Both the position numbers and the translations under genes were made by a program. The notes beneath the pieces were generated by a model. It worked only from the letters and a program-made list of their open reading frames with translations, was not told where the DNA came from and searched no databases. DNA of 22,117 nucleotides from DASRQK01 sp964436635 (GTDB lineage Bacteria; Bacteroidota; Bacteroidia; Sphingobacteriales; Sphingobacteriaceae): positions 1-22,117 of the forward strand of contig CAYTDM010000028.1 in assembly GCA_964436635.1 (NCBI GenBank), written 5' to 3'. Position 1 is the stretch's first letter; each line of letters opens with the position of its first letter. Of this stretch, positions 13,954 to 21,114 are shown one piece after another.

Positions 13954-15054
13954 ATGTATATACATCAATTAAAAAACTGGCCTCAATTTACGTGGAATGA
14001 AGAAGAAATAACTGCATTGTTAGCTCGTGTACGCTTTGAACAAGGTAAACTTTTGGGAGCTATGGAGCATTTAGGGTTTGAATTTCAATCTGAAGCTGTA
14101 TTACAAACCCTAACACAGGAGGTGATTAAATCATCTGAAATTGAAGGAGAAATATTGGATAGGGAGCAAGTTCGTTCATCAATAGCAAGGCGACTGGGAA
14201 TGGATATTGTCGGTATTGTGCCTTCCGATAGGTATGTGGATGGGGTTGTTGAAATGATGTTAGATGCAACACAAAAATATTTTGAAGAATTAAATGAGGA
14301 AAGATTGTTTTCGTGGCACGCTTCCTTATTTCCTACTGGTAGGTCAGGAATGTATAAAATTATAGTTGGCGACTGGAGGAAGAATAGTATTGATGATCCA
14401 ATGCAAGTGGTGTCGGGTGCAATGGGAAGAGAAAAAGTACATTTTCAAGCGCCGAATTCTGATCTAATACCTCATGAAATGAATTTATTTCTTTCATGGT
14501 TTAACGATGAATTTAAAGGCGACCCCATCATCAAATCCGCGATTGCACATTTGTGGTTTGTTACTATTCACCCATTTGAAGACGGAAATGGACGTATTTC
14601 AAGAGCAATAGCTGATATGCAACTGGCTCGTGCTGACGGTAGTTCCCAGCGCTTTTACAGCATGTCTAATCAAATTAGACAAGAACGGAATGCGTATTAT
14701 AATATATTAGAAAGAACGCAATCAGGAGATTTGGATATTACCAGTTGGTTAATTTGGTTTTTAGAGTGTTTAGAACGAGCTATAAAGTCTTCAGATATAA
14801 TTTTAGAATCTGTTTTGCGCAAAGCAAAATTATGGGCAAAGTCAGTTGCTTTAACACTTAATGACCGTCAAAAATTAATGTTAAACAAGGTTTTAGATGG
14901 TTTTGAAGATAAGTTAACCTCATCTAAGTGGGCTAAAATTGCAAAATGTTCACAAGACACAGCCAATAGAGATATACAAGATTTAATAGCGAAAGGTTTG
15001 TTAGTTAAAGATGAAGCAGGAGGTAGAAGTACTAATTATTTGTTAGTGATTTGA
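13954..15054 (+). CDS. Fic family protein, autoinhibited class II, with N-terminal DUF4172-like and C-terminal winged helix domains
   Basis: Fic enzymes transfer AMP, or another nucleotide part, onto target proteins. The 366 residues begin with a helical domain of the DUF4172 kind (MYIHQLKNWPQFTW...). It contains the inhibitory motif SSEIEG (60-65), fitting (S/T)xxxE(G/N), whose glutamate blocks productive ATP binding until relieved. The catalytic loop is HPFEDGNGR (206-214), complete with histidine, acid and arginine. The last 80 residues look like a winged helix (SSKWAKIAKCSQDTANRDIQDLIAKGLLV), allowing self-regulation through the large inverted repeat 31 bp upstream. It is the first gene of the toxin-antitoxin-like cluster and is divergent from arsR. 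Confidence 0.88.
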   Translation: MYIHQLKNWPQFTWNEEEITALLARVRFEQGKLLGAMEHLGFEFQSEAVLQTLTQEVIKSSEIEGEILDREQVRSSIARRLGMDIVGIVPSDRYVDGVVEMMLDATQKYFEELNEERLFSWHASLFPTGRSGMYKIIVGDWRKNSIDDPMQVVSGAMGREKVHFQAPNSDLIPHEMNLFLSWFNDEFKGDPIIKSAIAHLWFVTIHPFEDGNGRISRAIADMQLARADGSSQRFYSMSNQIRQERNAYYNILERTQSGDLDITSWLIWFLECLERAIKSSDIILESVLRKAKLWAKSVALTLNDRQKLMLNKVLDGFEDKLTSSKWAKIAKCSQDTANRDIQDLIAKGLLVKDEAGGRSTNYLLVI

Positions 15055-15152
15055 TATGTGCCAAAAATTATAAATTATTAATTTCTATCTGTATTCAGAC
15101 CGGTGGATAATTTAAATCGGAACAGGATCTCTTCAGGATTAAGTCTAAGATC

Positions 15153-16160
15153 ATGCGGAGATTAATCCGCTTAATCTCCGCAAAAAATGCGGAGATTATT
15201 TTGCGGAGAATATTTTCCTTTTCACTGCATAATCTCAAAAGCACGTATTATAAAGATATTACGTATAAACATGTCGAGCTTTATAAAGCAGTGTCAGACA
15301 GTATGCAAGAGGACAAAGCAAACCCGGCTACTAAGGAAGTATTGCGGTATAGAGAGGCGCTTTGGGAGGGATATTTGCACCAAAAAGAACAAAATGAAAT
15401 CAGTTTAGAAAGCATTATCGCGATTTTTAGACAAATCAAAAACACATCCGGAGGTATACGTTCTCCTCATACACTGACTTTTATTCGACGAGGACAAAGT
15501 GAATTCAGAACGGGAGAAATCATCTATACCCCTCCACGAGGCGCAGGAGTCATAGAACGGTATATGGAAAATCTGTTAGAATATCTAAATAATGACAACA
15601 CCAATGCTACAGATCCATTGCTTAAAATGTGTATATCGCACTATCAATTTGAAGCGATTCACCCCTTTCCTGATGGAAATGGACGTACAGGAAGGATCTT
15701 AAATTTGCTCTATTTAGTGAAAAAGAAACTTTTGGACCTGCCCGTGCTGTACCTTTCGAAATACATTATCGTAAATAAGGACGACTACTATTATTATTTA
15801 GGCGCTGTTACACAACGAAGAGATTGGAAATCATGGATATTATTCATGCTTGAAGCCGTAGAACAGACATCCGACCTAACCAACCAACTCATCTCTAGTA
15901 TCCTCGATCAAATGGAGGCTACACTGGAACATGGAAAAACGAACATCAAATGGTACAATAAAGAGGTAAACGAAATCTTATTCAGCCAGCCTTATATAAG
16001 ACAAAGTTTCTTGGGAGAAAAACTGCAGGTTTCATCCAGAACGACCCTAACAAAATATTTCCATGAATTAGAACAGCATGGAATCCTCTTTCAAGAAAAA
16101 GATGGCCGGGAAGTTTTTTATGTTAACAGAGATCTCATGCGCATCCTGGAAGGGCAGTAA
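15153..16160 (+). CDS. Fic family protein lacking the N-terminal inhibitory region
   Basis: The catalytic core is complete: FRQIKNTSGGIRSP, YTPPRGAGVIERYMENLLEYL, HPFPDGNGR (170-178), and a C-terminal winged-helix-like end (SSRTTLTKYFHELEQHGIL). Relatives of this type have about 370 residues, with an N-terminal helical part carrying SSxIENI. Here family-like sequence starts only near residue 34 (KDITYKHVELYKAV). Everything before is translated from the GCGGAGA palindrome (MRRLIRLISAKNAEIILRRIF) and a short foreign stretch. The only upstream ATG (15153) lies in the palindrome. It is either a decaying gene or a Fic freed from its inhibitory helix. The next ATG, at about 15303, would remove still more. 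Confidence 0.7.
   Translation: MRRLIRLISAKNAEIILRRIFSFSLHNLKSTYYKDITYKHVELYKAVSDSMQEDKANPATKEVLRYREALWEGYLHQKEQNEISLESIIAIFRQIKNTSGGIRSPHTLTFIRRGQSEFRTGEIIYTPPRGAGVIERYMENLLEYLNNDNTNATDPLLKMCISHYQFEAIHPFPDGNGRTGRILNLLYLVKKKLLDLPVLYLSKYIIVNKDDYYYYLGAVTQRRDWKSWILFMLEAVEQTSDLTNQLISSILDQMEATLEHGKTNIKWYNKEVNEILFSQPYIRQSFLGEKLQVSSRTTLTKYFHELEQHGILFQEKDGREVFYVNRDLMRILEGQ
15154..15212. repeat. Second copy of the GCGGAGA nested palindrome, rearranged
   Basis: TGCGGAGATTA (15154-15164) pairs with TAATCTCCGCA (15172-15182). A 5-nt A spacer follows as in the first copy, then two half-sites in the same orientation, TGCGGAGATTA (15188-15198) and TGCGGAGAATA (15202-15212). The second dyad is thus broken. 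The last half-site with its TTTT resembles the right arm at 13894. The stretch AGATCATGCGGAGA before it is shared with the first copy. The block leads straight into a truncated Fic gene. Confidence 0.8.
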
Positions 16161-16296
16161 ATCGAAGGACGAACCCCTACACCGCCCCTCCCAACTATCC
16201 CCCCCTTACAGGCGAGCAACAAGTAGCCATGTTCACGTTAAAGAAATATACGGAAAATTTTTGGAATTTCAAAGAAACTATCGACTATCTAAAATA

Positions 16297-16464
16297 ATGT
16301 TTACTAATTTTTGTACATTTATGTTTGCTGATTTTAATACATTTATGTTTACTAATTTCCATACGTTTATATTTACTGATTTTTATACATTTGCAATTAC
16401 TAAGATTAAAACATCTTTGTTTACTAATTTTAGCACTACCAAATTTACTAATTTTGGCACGATA
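16297..16464. repeat. Seven 24-bp direct repeats before the AbiEi-Fic gene
   Basis: Units start every 24 bp from 16297 to 16441. Most contain TTTACTAATTTT or TTTACTGATTTT followed by ACATTT; later units drift. The array ends 15 bp before the start codon of the next gene and fills most of the 319-bp gap from 16161. TTTACTRA every 24 bp may be a half-site read by the winged helix of the following protein. The first 130 bp of the gap show no other feature. Confidence 0.85.
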
Positions 16465-16479
16465 ATTTAAAATTCAGGC

Positions 16480-18015
16480 ATGGCGACTCCACAAGAAAAA
16501 TTAAGTGATGCTTTATGCGTTTTAAAAGCTTTACAGGATAAGGGAATTTTAGGCATTCAATCTGCGGATATCCCGAATGTCATGCACCGGCGTATATTAG
16601 TTAAATATGGTTTTATTAAAGAAATTACGAAGGGTTGGTACATTGCTTCAAATCCAGATGAAAGAGACGGAGAAAGTACCTCATGGTATAGTGCATATTG
16701 GGATTTTTCAGCAGTCTACCTGGACAAAAAGTATGGTAAAGATTGGTGCCTTTCGCCGGAACAATCACTATTGCTGCACGCTGGAAATAAAACTGTTCCA
16801 GATCAATTGGTTATTCGATCGCCAAAGGGAAATAATAATGCAACACCATTCCCACATCAAACATCCATGTTCAATCTTAAAACGCATATACCACCAGAAA
16901 ATCAAATAGTCCAAATAAATGGATTGCGAGTATATGACTTAGCCTCAGCGTTGATTTATAGTTCGCCAGCTGTTTACAAATTTAATCCAATCGATGCGCG
17001 AACCACCCTCGCGATGATCCGAGATGCATCAGAGGTCTTAGGGATTTTGTTGACAAACGGACACTCTAAGTTAGCAGGCAGATTGGCTGGAGCTTTTCGA
17101 AATATTGGAAATGATAAAATTGCTGACCAAATAATTTCTACCTTTAAATCGGCTCATTATGATATAAGAGAAGAAGATCCATTTTCGGAATACCTGCCTA
17201 TAAAATTAGATCCACGAGAGCGTTCTCCCCATGTGAATCGGATAAAACTCATGTGGCAAAAAATGAGAACACAAATCATTCCGCTCTTTCCAGAAACACC
17301 AGGTATCCCAAAAAATCTTAACGATTATTTAAAACATGTTGATGATATTTATACCATGGACGCCTACCATTCACTTTCAATAGAACGATATCGGGTTACA
17401 CCAGAGTTAATTGAAAAAGTAAGTTCAGGAAAATGGAATTTTAAGGAGAACGAAGAGGATAGAAGACAGAAAGATGCGATGGCTGCAAGAGGCTATTACC
17501 AGTCATTTCAACAAGTTAAGAACACTATTAAACACATCTTAGAAGGAAACAACCCTGGGGAACAAGTGGAAAATGATCATGGAAGATGGTACAGAGAATT
17601 ATTCGACCCAAGCGTTTCAGCTGGAATTTTAGATGCAAAAGATTTAGCTGGGTACAGAACCAGTCAAGTTTACATAGGAAACTCTAAACATGTCCCCCTA
17701 CATGTGGAAGCGATGAGAGATACCATGCCTGTGTTATTTGATTTACTAAAAGAAGAACCAGAAACATCTGTGAGAGTGGTTTTGGGACATTTCATGTTCG
17801 TTTTTATACATCCGTACATGGATGGAAATGGGCGGATTGGCAGATTCCTGATGAATACCATGCTGGCCTCCGGAGGTTACCCTTGGACAGTGATTCCAGT
17901 AGAAGCTCGAGCTGAATATATGGAAGCACTCGAAAAAGCAAGCGTAGAACAAAACATCGTACCGTTCGCACAATTTATTAGTAAACTTGTTAACCAATCA
18001 CTAAGCAATCACTAA
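16480..18015 (+). CDS. AbiEi-like antitoxin domain fused to Fic enzyme
   Basis: A two-part protein of 511 residues. Residues 1-230 resemble an AbiEi-type winged helix and regulator region: IQSADIPNVMHRRILVKYGF, then KGWYIASNPDERDGEST, and SPEQSLLLHAGN. AbiEi proteins are DNA-binding antitoxins of type IV systems. Residues from about 290 form a Fic domain with catalytic loop HPYMDGNGR (444-452), with tyrosine in place of the usual phenylalanine. Before it stands SLSIERY (298-304), where related proteins are expected to have the inhibitory SxxxE(G/N). The glutamate E302 is kept but the next residue is R. Toxin and control element thus lie in one chain. Seven 24-bp repeats precede the gene, and an 11-bp repeat covers its stop codon. 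Confidence 0.82.
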   Translation: MATPQEKLSDALCVLKALQDKGILGIQSADIPNVMHRRILVKYGFIKEITKGWYIASNPDERDGESTSWYSAYWDFSAVYLDKKYGKDWCLSPEQSLLLHAGNKTVPDQLVIRSPKGNNNATPFPHQTSMFNLKTHIPPENQIVQINGLRVYDLASALIYSSPAVYKFNPIDARTTLAMIRDASEVLGILLTNGHSKLAGRLAGAFRNIGNDKIADQIISTFKSAHYDIREEDPFSEYLPIKLDPRERSPHVNRIKLMWQKMRTQIIPLFPETPGIPKNLNDYLKHVDDIYTMDAYHSLSIERYRVTPELIEKVSSGKWNFKENEEDRRQKDAMAARGYYQSFQQVKNTIKHILEGNNPGEQVENDHGRWYRELFDPSVSAGILDAKDLAGYRTSQVYIGNSKHVPLHVEAMRDTMPVLFDLLKEEPETSVRVVLGHFMFVFIHPYMDGNGRIGRFLMNTMLASGGYPWTVIPVEARAEYMEALEKASVEQNIVPFAQFISKLVNQSLSNH

Positions 18016-18033
18016 ACAATCACTAAACAATCA
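17996..18033. repeat. 11-bp tandem repeat covering the stop codon of the AbiEi-Fic gene
   Basis: AATCACTAAGC (17996) is followed by AATCACTAAAC at 18007 and 18018 and a partial AATCA at 18029. The second unit supplies the final codons and TAA (18013-18015). The first unit encodes the same residues in another phase. Confidence 0.75.
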
Positions 18034-18065
18034 GCAGCGTGAATTGACTTTATTACATCAACATT

Positions 18066-18203
18066 TATACCCGAACGGGTATATTTTTAGTGTTTTTGCT
18101 CTTTTTATACCCCATCGGGTATAATTATAATATATTTAAACATTTTATACCCGAAAAGGTATAATATTCGAATTTTTTGTATCTTTATACCCGAAAAGGT
18201 ATA
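18066..18203. promoter_or_regulatory. Four HipB-type operators at exact 40-bp spacing
   Basis: Four 18-bp sites of the form TATACC-N6-GGTATA begin at 18066, 18106, 18146 and 18186. The first is a fully symmetric TATACCCGAACGGGTATA, and the last two are identical. Steps of exactly 40 bp place all four on nearly the same helix face. The last ends 3 bp before the hipB start codon. HipB proteins bind palindromes of this layout (TATCC-N8-GGATA in E. coli), so self-repression with cooperative looping or wrapping is likely. Confidence 0.88.
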
Positions 18204-18206
18204 AAA

Positions 18207-18410
18207 ATGGAGTCACTAAGCTTATTTGTAAAAAGAAAACGGAAAGAACTTAAACTCACGCAGGAAGATTTAGCTTTCAATGCGGGGGTAGGCCTCCGGT
18301 TTGTCCGTGATTTGGAACAAGGCAAAGAATCTTTACGCTTGGATAAAGTAAATGATGTATTGGCTTTATTTGGGAAAGAAGTAGGAGTAATCGATCAAAA
18401 ACGTGGATAA
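18207..18410 (+). CDS. hipB: HipB-like XRE-family antitoxin and repressor
   Basis: A 67-residue helix-turn-helix protein: LSLFVKRKRKELKLTQEDLAFNAGVGLRFVRDLEQGKESLRLDKVNDVLALFGKEV covers the whole XRE fold. An upstream in-frame ATG (18177) was refused because it would start inside the operator region; the ATG at 18207 directly follows the last operator. It should repress its own operon through the four palindromes. Its TAA overlaps the next start as TAATG, so translation of the three genes is coupled. It lacks the C-terminal tail that E. coli HipB uses for degradation. Confidence 0.88.
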   Translation: MESLSLFVKRKRKELKLTQEDLAFNAGVGLRFVRDLEQGKESLRLDKVNDVLALFGKEVGVIDQKRG

Positions 18411-18742
18411 TGGGGAGAACAGCAAAAATTTACTACCAAGACGAATTAGCTGGGTTATTAATTGAAGGTGATGGCGGGTATACGTTTAAGTATGATAGTA
18501 ATTATTTAAATAGTCCTAACCCGAAGGCGATTAGTTTAACCTTACCCCTAACGACCAAGCCGTTCGAGAGTTCAGTACTATTCCCATTTTTTGACGGCCT
18601 GATTCCAGAGGGATGGCTATTAGAAATCGGAGAGAAACATTGGAAACTCAATCCAAAGGACCGGTTTGAATTATTAATTAACTTATGTAGGGATGCGATC
18701 GGTGCTGTATCTGTGTATCCTATGGAGGAAAGCGATGAATAA
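18410..18742 (+). CDS. hipS: HipS-like protein (detached N-terminal subdomain of HipA)
   Basis: The 110 residues match the N-terminal subdomain of HipA kinases: AKIYYQDELAGLLIEGDGGYTFKYDSNYL, then ISLTLPLTTKPF and FPFFDGLIPEGWLLE. In E. coli O127 HipBST this piece is a separate gene, and HipS, not HipB, neutralises the kinase by inserting a tryptophan. W69 in LIPEGWLLE is the likely counterpart. The start overlaps the hipB stop by one base and its own stop overlaps the next start by 8 bp. The assignment as antitoxin is by analogy. Confidence 0.82.
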   Translation: MGRTAKIYYQDELAGLLIEGDGGYTFKYDSNYLNSPNPKAISLTLPLTTKPFESSVLFPFFDGLIPEGWLLEIGEKHWKLNPKDRFELLINLCRDAIGAVSVYPMEESDE

Positions 18743-19664
18743 ATGTCTGTTTTGCTATCAGCCTGTACCATCAGGAGAGCATCATGAAAGCTGTTCAAAG
18801 ATTTTTTTTGGCTCCGCAAACCCTCCTGAATTAGATTTAGACCAGGAAAAAATCAACCAATTAGCGCGTATTACTGTGAACAGCCGCATCGCATTGGCTG
18901 GCGTTCAACCCAAGTTATCCTTTACTCTCCAAGGCGAGAAAAACAATAAAAAATTAACGCTGGTAGGATTATGGGGGGAATATATTATAAAACCTCAAAG
19001 TCCGAATTACCCTTTCATGCCTGAAGTGGAAGACCTCACCATGCATTTAGCCAAACTATTTAAAATAGAGACAGCTAAACATGCATTAATTCGAACATCC
19101 AGCGGTGAACTAGCCTATATCACGAAACGTTTTGACCGTTTTAAGGGTAAAAAAATCCACGTAGAAGATCTTTGTCAATTATCAGAATTCTTGACCGAAA
19201 GAAAGTATAGAAGCTCATACGAACGCGTTGGAAAAATCATTAAGCGGCACACCACCAATTCAGGCTTTGACACGATCAAATATTTTAAATTGGTTTTATT
19301 TTCGTTCCTAACAGGAAATAACGACATGCATCTAAAAAACTTTTCTATAGTACATAATCCTGCGGATATTTCCTTTGCCCCCGCATATGATTTATTAAAC
19401 GTGAATTTAATTTACCAAGGCGACCCAGATGATTTAGCATTAACGTTAAACGGGAAATTGCGAAAAATTAAACGAATAGATTTTGATGCGTTTGCCAAGA
19501 ATATAGGCATCTCAGATATTGTTTTAAATAACATATATGAAGAGACGCGCACAAAATCAGAACACGTGGAAAAGTTAATAAGAAGCAGCTTTTTAAACGA
19601 GGAGTACCAAGAAAAGTATTTGGCGATTTTTGAATCCAAATGCAAACAGATCGGTCTTCACTAG
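18735..19664 (+). CDS. hipT: HipT/HipA-type serine-threonine kinase toxin
   Basis: A HipA-fold kinase of 309 residues without the N-terminal subdomain supplied by hipS. Catalytic D197 lies in GNNDMHLKN and metal-binding D219 in APAYDLLN; GVQPKLS (56-62) is the ATP-loop segment. Relatives phosphorylate aminoacyl-tRNA synthetases (GltX for HipA, TrpS for HipT) and halt growth. The start at 18735 sits inside the end of hipS. Two features stand out. A cysteine/histidine cluster at the N-terminus (C4, C7, H16/H17, C20) could bind zinc. The segment before GVQPK reads IALAG, with alanines where E. coli HipT has its two autophosphorylated serines. The target is unknown. Confidence 0.87.
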   Translation: MNKCLFCYQPVPSGEHHESCSKIFFGSANPPELDLDQEKINQLARITVNSRIALAGVQPKLSFTLQGEKNNKKLTLVGLWGEYIIKPQSPNYPFMPEVEDLTMHLAKLFKIETAKHALIRTSSGELAYITKRFDRFKGKKIHVEDLCQLSEFLTERKYRSSYERVGKIIKRHTTNSGFDTIKYFKLVLFSFLTGNNDMHLKNFSIVHNPADISFAPAYDLLNVNLIYQGDPDDLALTLNGKLRKIKRIDFDAFAKNIGISDIVLNNIYEETRTKSEHVEKLIRSSFLNEEYQEKYLAIFESKCKQIGLH

Positions 19665-19684
19665 CTGCCACCTAAAGCCAACCT

Positions 19685-20260
19685 TTACCGAGTTGAAATC
19701 TTCAGGTCGAAGCGACCCGAGGAAATCTTTTTAATGCTACCCGCATCAAAGCTTCCATTTGTATTTTGGCGAACCGCATCAAAAGAAAAAGTCCCCTTAA
19801 TCTGCGTTCCAGTGTTTGATTCTATCGTAATCTGCCCCGATTTCACATAATCCCATTTCGTGGACCATAACTCATACGTGTTTCCATTCCATTTATTGTA
19901 TTGCGCACTCGCCAAATATTCCATGCGCGTCACATGCACAGGATCAAAATCGTAAGTACCCGGTTTCCAATCCGCTGCAGTACTCACTTTCCCTCCAAAA
20001 GGCATTAAATTTAAAATAATAGTTTCTTTTTGATCTTGCGGTTGCCCAATGATTTGAAGCATTTTAGTCACCCCAATAAATGTAGCATTGGTAAACTGAA
20101 TATCGGCAGTAGGGAAAGACGCATTATCCACCTTCGCAGAGAAAAATGACGCTCCACCAGCACCCGATTCATCCGGCTCCACACCCTCATTTTTAGAACA
20201 AGACATGCTTAACATCACAGCAAACAAAATGATCGCTTTAAAAAATTGAATTGATTTCAT
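19685..20260 (-). CDS. Secreted lipoprotein, DUF6252-like
   Basis: A 191-residue protein with a lipoprotein signal peptide ending MLSMSC (lipid-modified C21). An acidic, glycine-rich linker follows (EGVEPDESGAGGA), then a beta-rich domain: SFFSAKVDNASFPTADIQ, ILNLMPFGGKVSTA, GQITIESNTGTQIKGTFSFDA and GRFDLKIS. The pattern 'Ca lipobox - linker - GTFSF' fits small Bacteroidota lipoproteins of the DUF6252 kind, with unknown ligand. The frame opens further upstream (20311), but the ATG at 20260 starts the signal peptide properly. It converges on hipT with only 20 bp between stops. It lies downstream of the two-component genes but behind a hairpin. Confidence 0.75.
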   Translation of the reverse strand: MKSIQFFKAIILFAVMLSMSCSKNEGVEPDESGAGGASFFSAKVDNASFPTADIQFTNATFIGVTKMLQIIGQPQDQKETIILNLMPFGGKVSTAADWKPGTYDFDPVHVTRMEYLASAQYNKWNGNTYELWSTKWDYVKSGQITIESNTGTQIKGTFSFDAVRQNTNGSFDAGSIKKISSGRFDLKISTR

Positions 20261-20337
20261 ATTATTAGAATTGGTTTCATGTGTCAATTGAAGTACAGAT
20301 TTACACTGCAAAACTCCATGAAATCCATCGCTTGCGC

Positions 20338-20357
20338 AATGGGCCGATTAGCCCATT
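20338..20357. terminator. Stem-loop between response regulator and lipoprotein genes
   Basis: AATGGGC (20338-20344) pairs with GCCCATT (20351-20357) around CGATTA. The T-run is on the plus strand only (TTTTC). It lies about 40 bp past the response-regulator stop and may separate that gene from the lipoprotein gene, with modest certainty. Confidence 0.4.
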
Positions 20358-20397
20358 TTCAATTAATTGGGTGGTTTTTGTAGGGTTTCTACTACAA

Positions 20398-21060
20398 TTA
20401 TATTAACCCGCTTTTACGCGCTTTCTCCAGCATATCAATGCGATTATGCGCCTGAAGCTTCTTATAAATGTTTTCAATATGCCTTTTCACCGTAAAAGGC
20501 GAGATTATAAGGTGCTCCGCAATGCGCTTATTCGTAAAACCCTTACTAATTTGTTCCAAAATCTCGATTTCCCGTTCCGAAAGCGCAACGCCCGCCGCTT
20601 CTCCTCCAGTTGGATTTTGCGTGAGCAAAACGTGTTTAGACGCTTTCAGCAATTGCAACGTTTTCAGCGCAATCGAGGGAGACATCACCGCACCCCCATT
20701 CAAAGTATCCTGAAGCGTTTCAAAAATCTTATCCGCCTTTGTATCCTTCAAAATATAAGAATCTGCCCCCGCCTGAATCGCATTAAAAACAAAATCATCG
20801 TCGTCATAAATCGTAATCATCACGATTTTAATCCCAGGATATGCCTCTTTAATCAGCCGAGTCGCCGCTATCCCATCCATCACCGGCATCTCAATATCCA
20901 TAAAAATCAAATCCACCTCACGATCACTCACCAAAAAATCTAACATTTCCTGCCCGTTTTGAGCCGTATGCACCACCTCCAAGCCCTCCAAACCAGAAAG
21001 CTTCTCCTTCAACGCATCCAGCGCAAACAAATTATCCTCAACCAGTGCGATTTTAATCAT
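20398..21060 (-). CDS. NarL/FixJ-type response regulator
   Basis: A transcription regulator of 220 residues. The receiver part (about 1-120) has the acidic pair in IALVEDN, the phosphoacceptor aspartate in DLIFMDIEMPVMDG, MITIYDDD, and SYILKDTKA with the conserved lysine. The LuxR-type helix-turn-helix (about 152-216) reads LSEREIEILEQISKGFTNKRIAEHLIISPFTVKRHIENIYKKL. It starts 54 bp after the stop of the sensor kinase on the same strand, so the two form one unit and the kinase is its evident partner. The regulated genes are not indicated by the sequence. Confidence 0.92.
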   Translation of the reverse strand: MIKIALVEDNLFALDALKEKLSGLEGLEVVHTAQNGQEMLDFLVSDREVDLIFMDIEMPVMDGIAATRLIKEAYPGIKIVMITIYDDDDFVFNAIQAGADSYILKDTKADKIFETLQDTLNGGAVMSPSIALKTLQLLKASKHVLLTQNPTGGEAAGVALSEREIEILEQISKGFTNKRIAEHLIISPFTVKRHIENIYKKLQAHNRIDMLEKARKSGLI

Positions 21061-21114
21061 TTACAAGTTTTTAAATGCATCCACAATTTTAACCCGGTAA
21101 GCGTTTTTACACCA

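Noticed and set aside
16297..16464. Possible CRISPR array
   Set aside because: The units are contiguous 24-mers that diverge gradually. There are no unique spacers and no cas genes.
16078..16470. Open frame of 130 residues with an eight-residue FTNF/TF repeat
   Set aside because: It starts inside the second Fic gene in another frame and stays open only because the 24-bp repeat is a multiple of three. It has no ribosome site or plausible domain.
18177..18206. Ten-residue N-terminal extension of HipB from an earlier ATG
   Set aside because: It would be encoded by the fourth operator and the sequence just before it. The ATG at 18207 gives a standard compact XRE protein.
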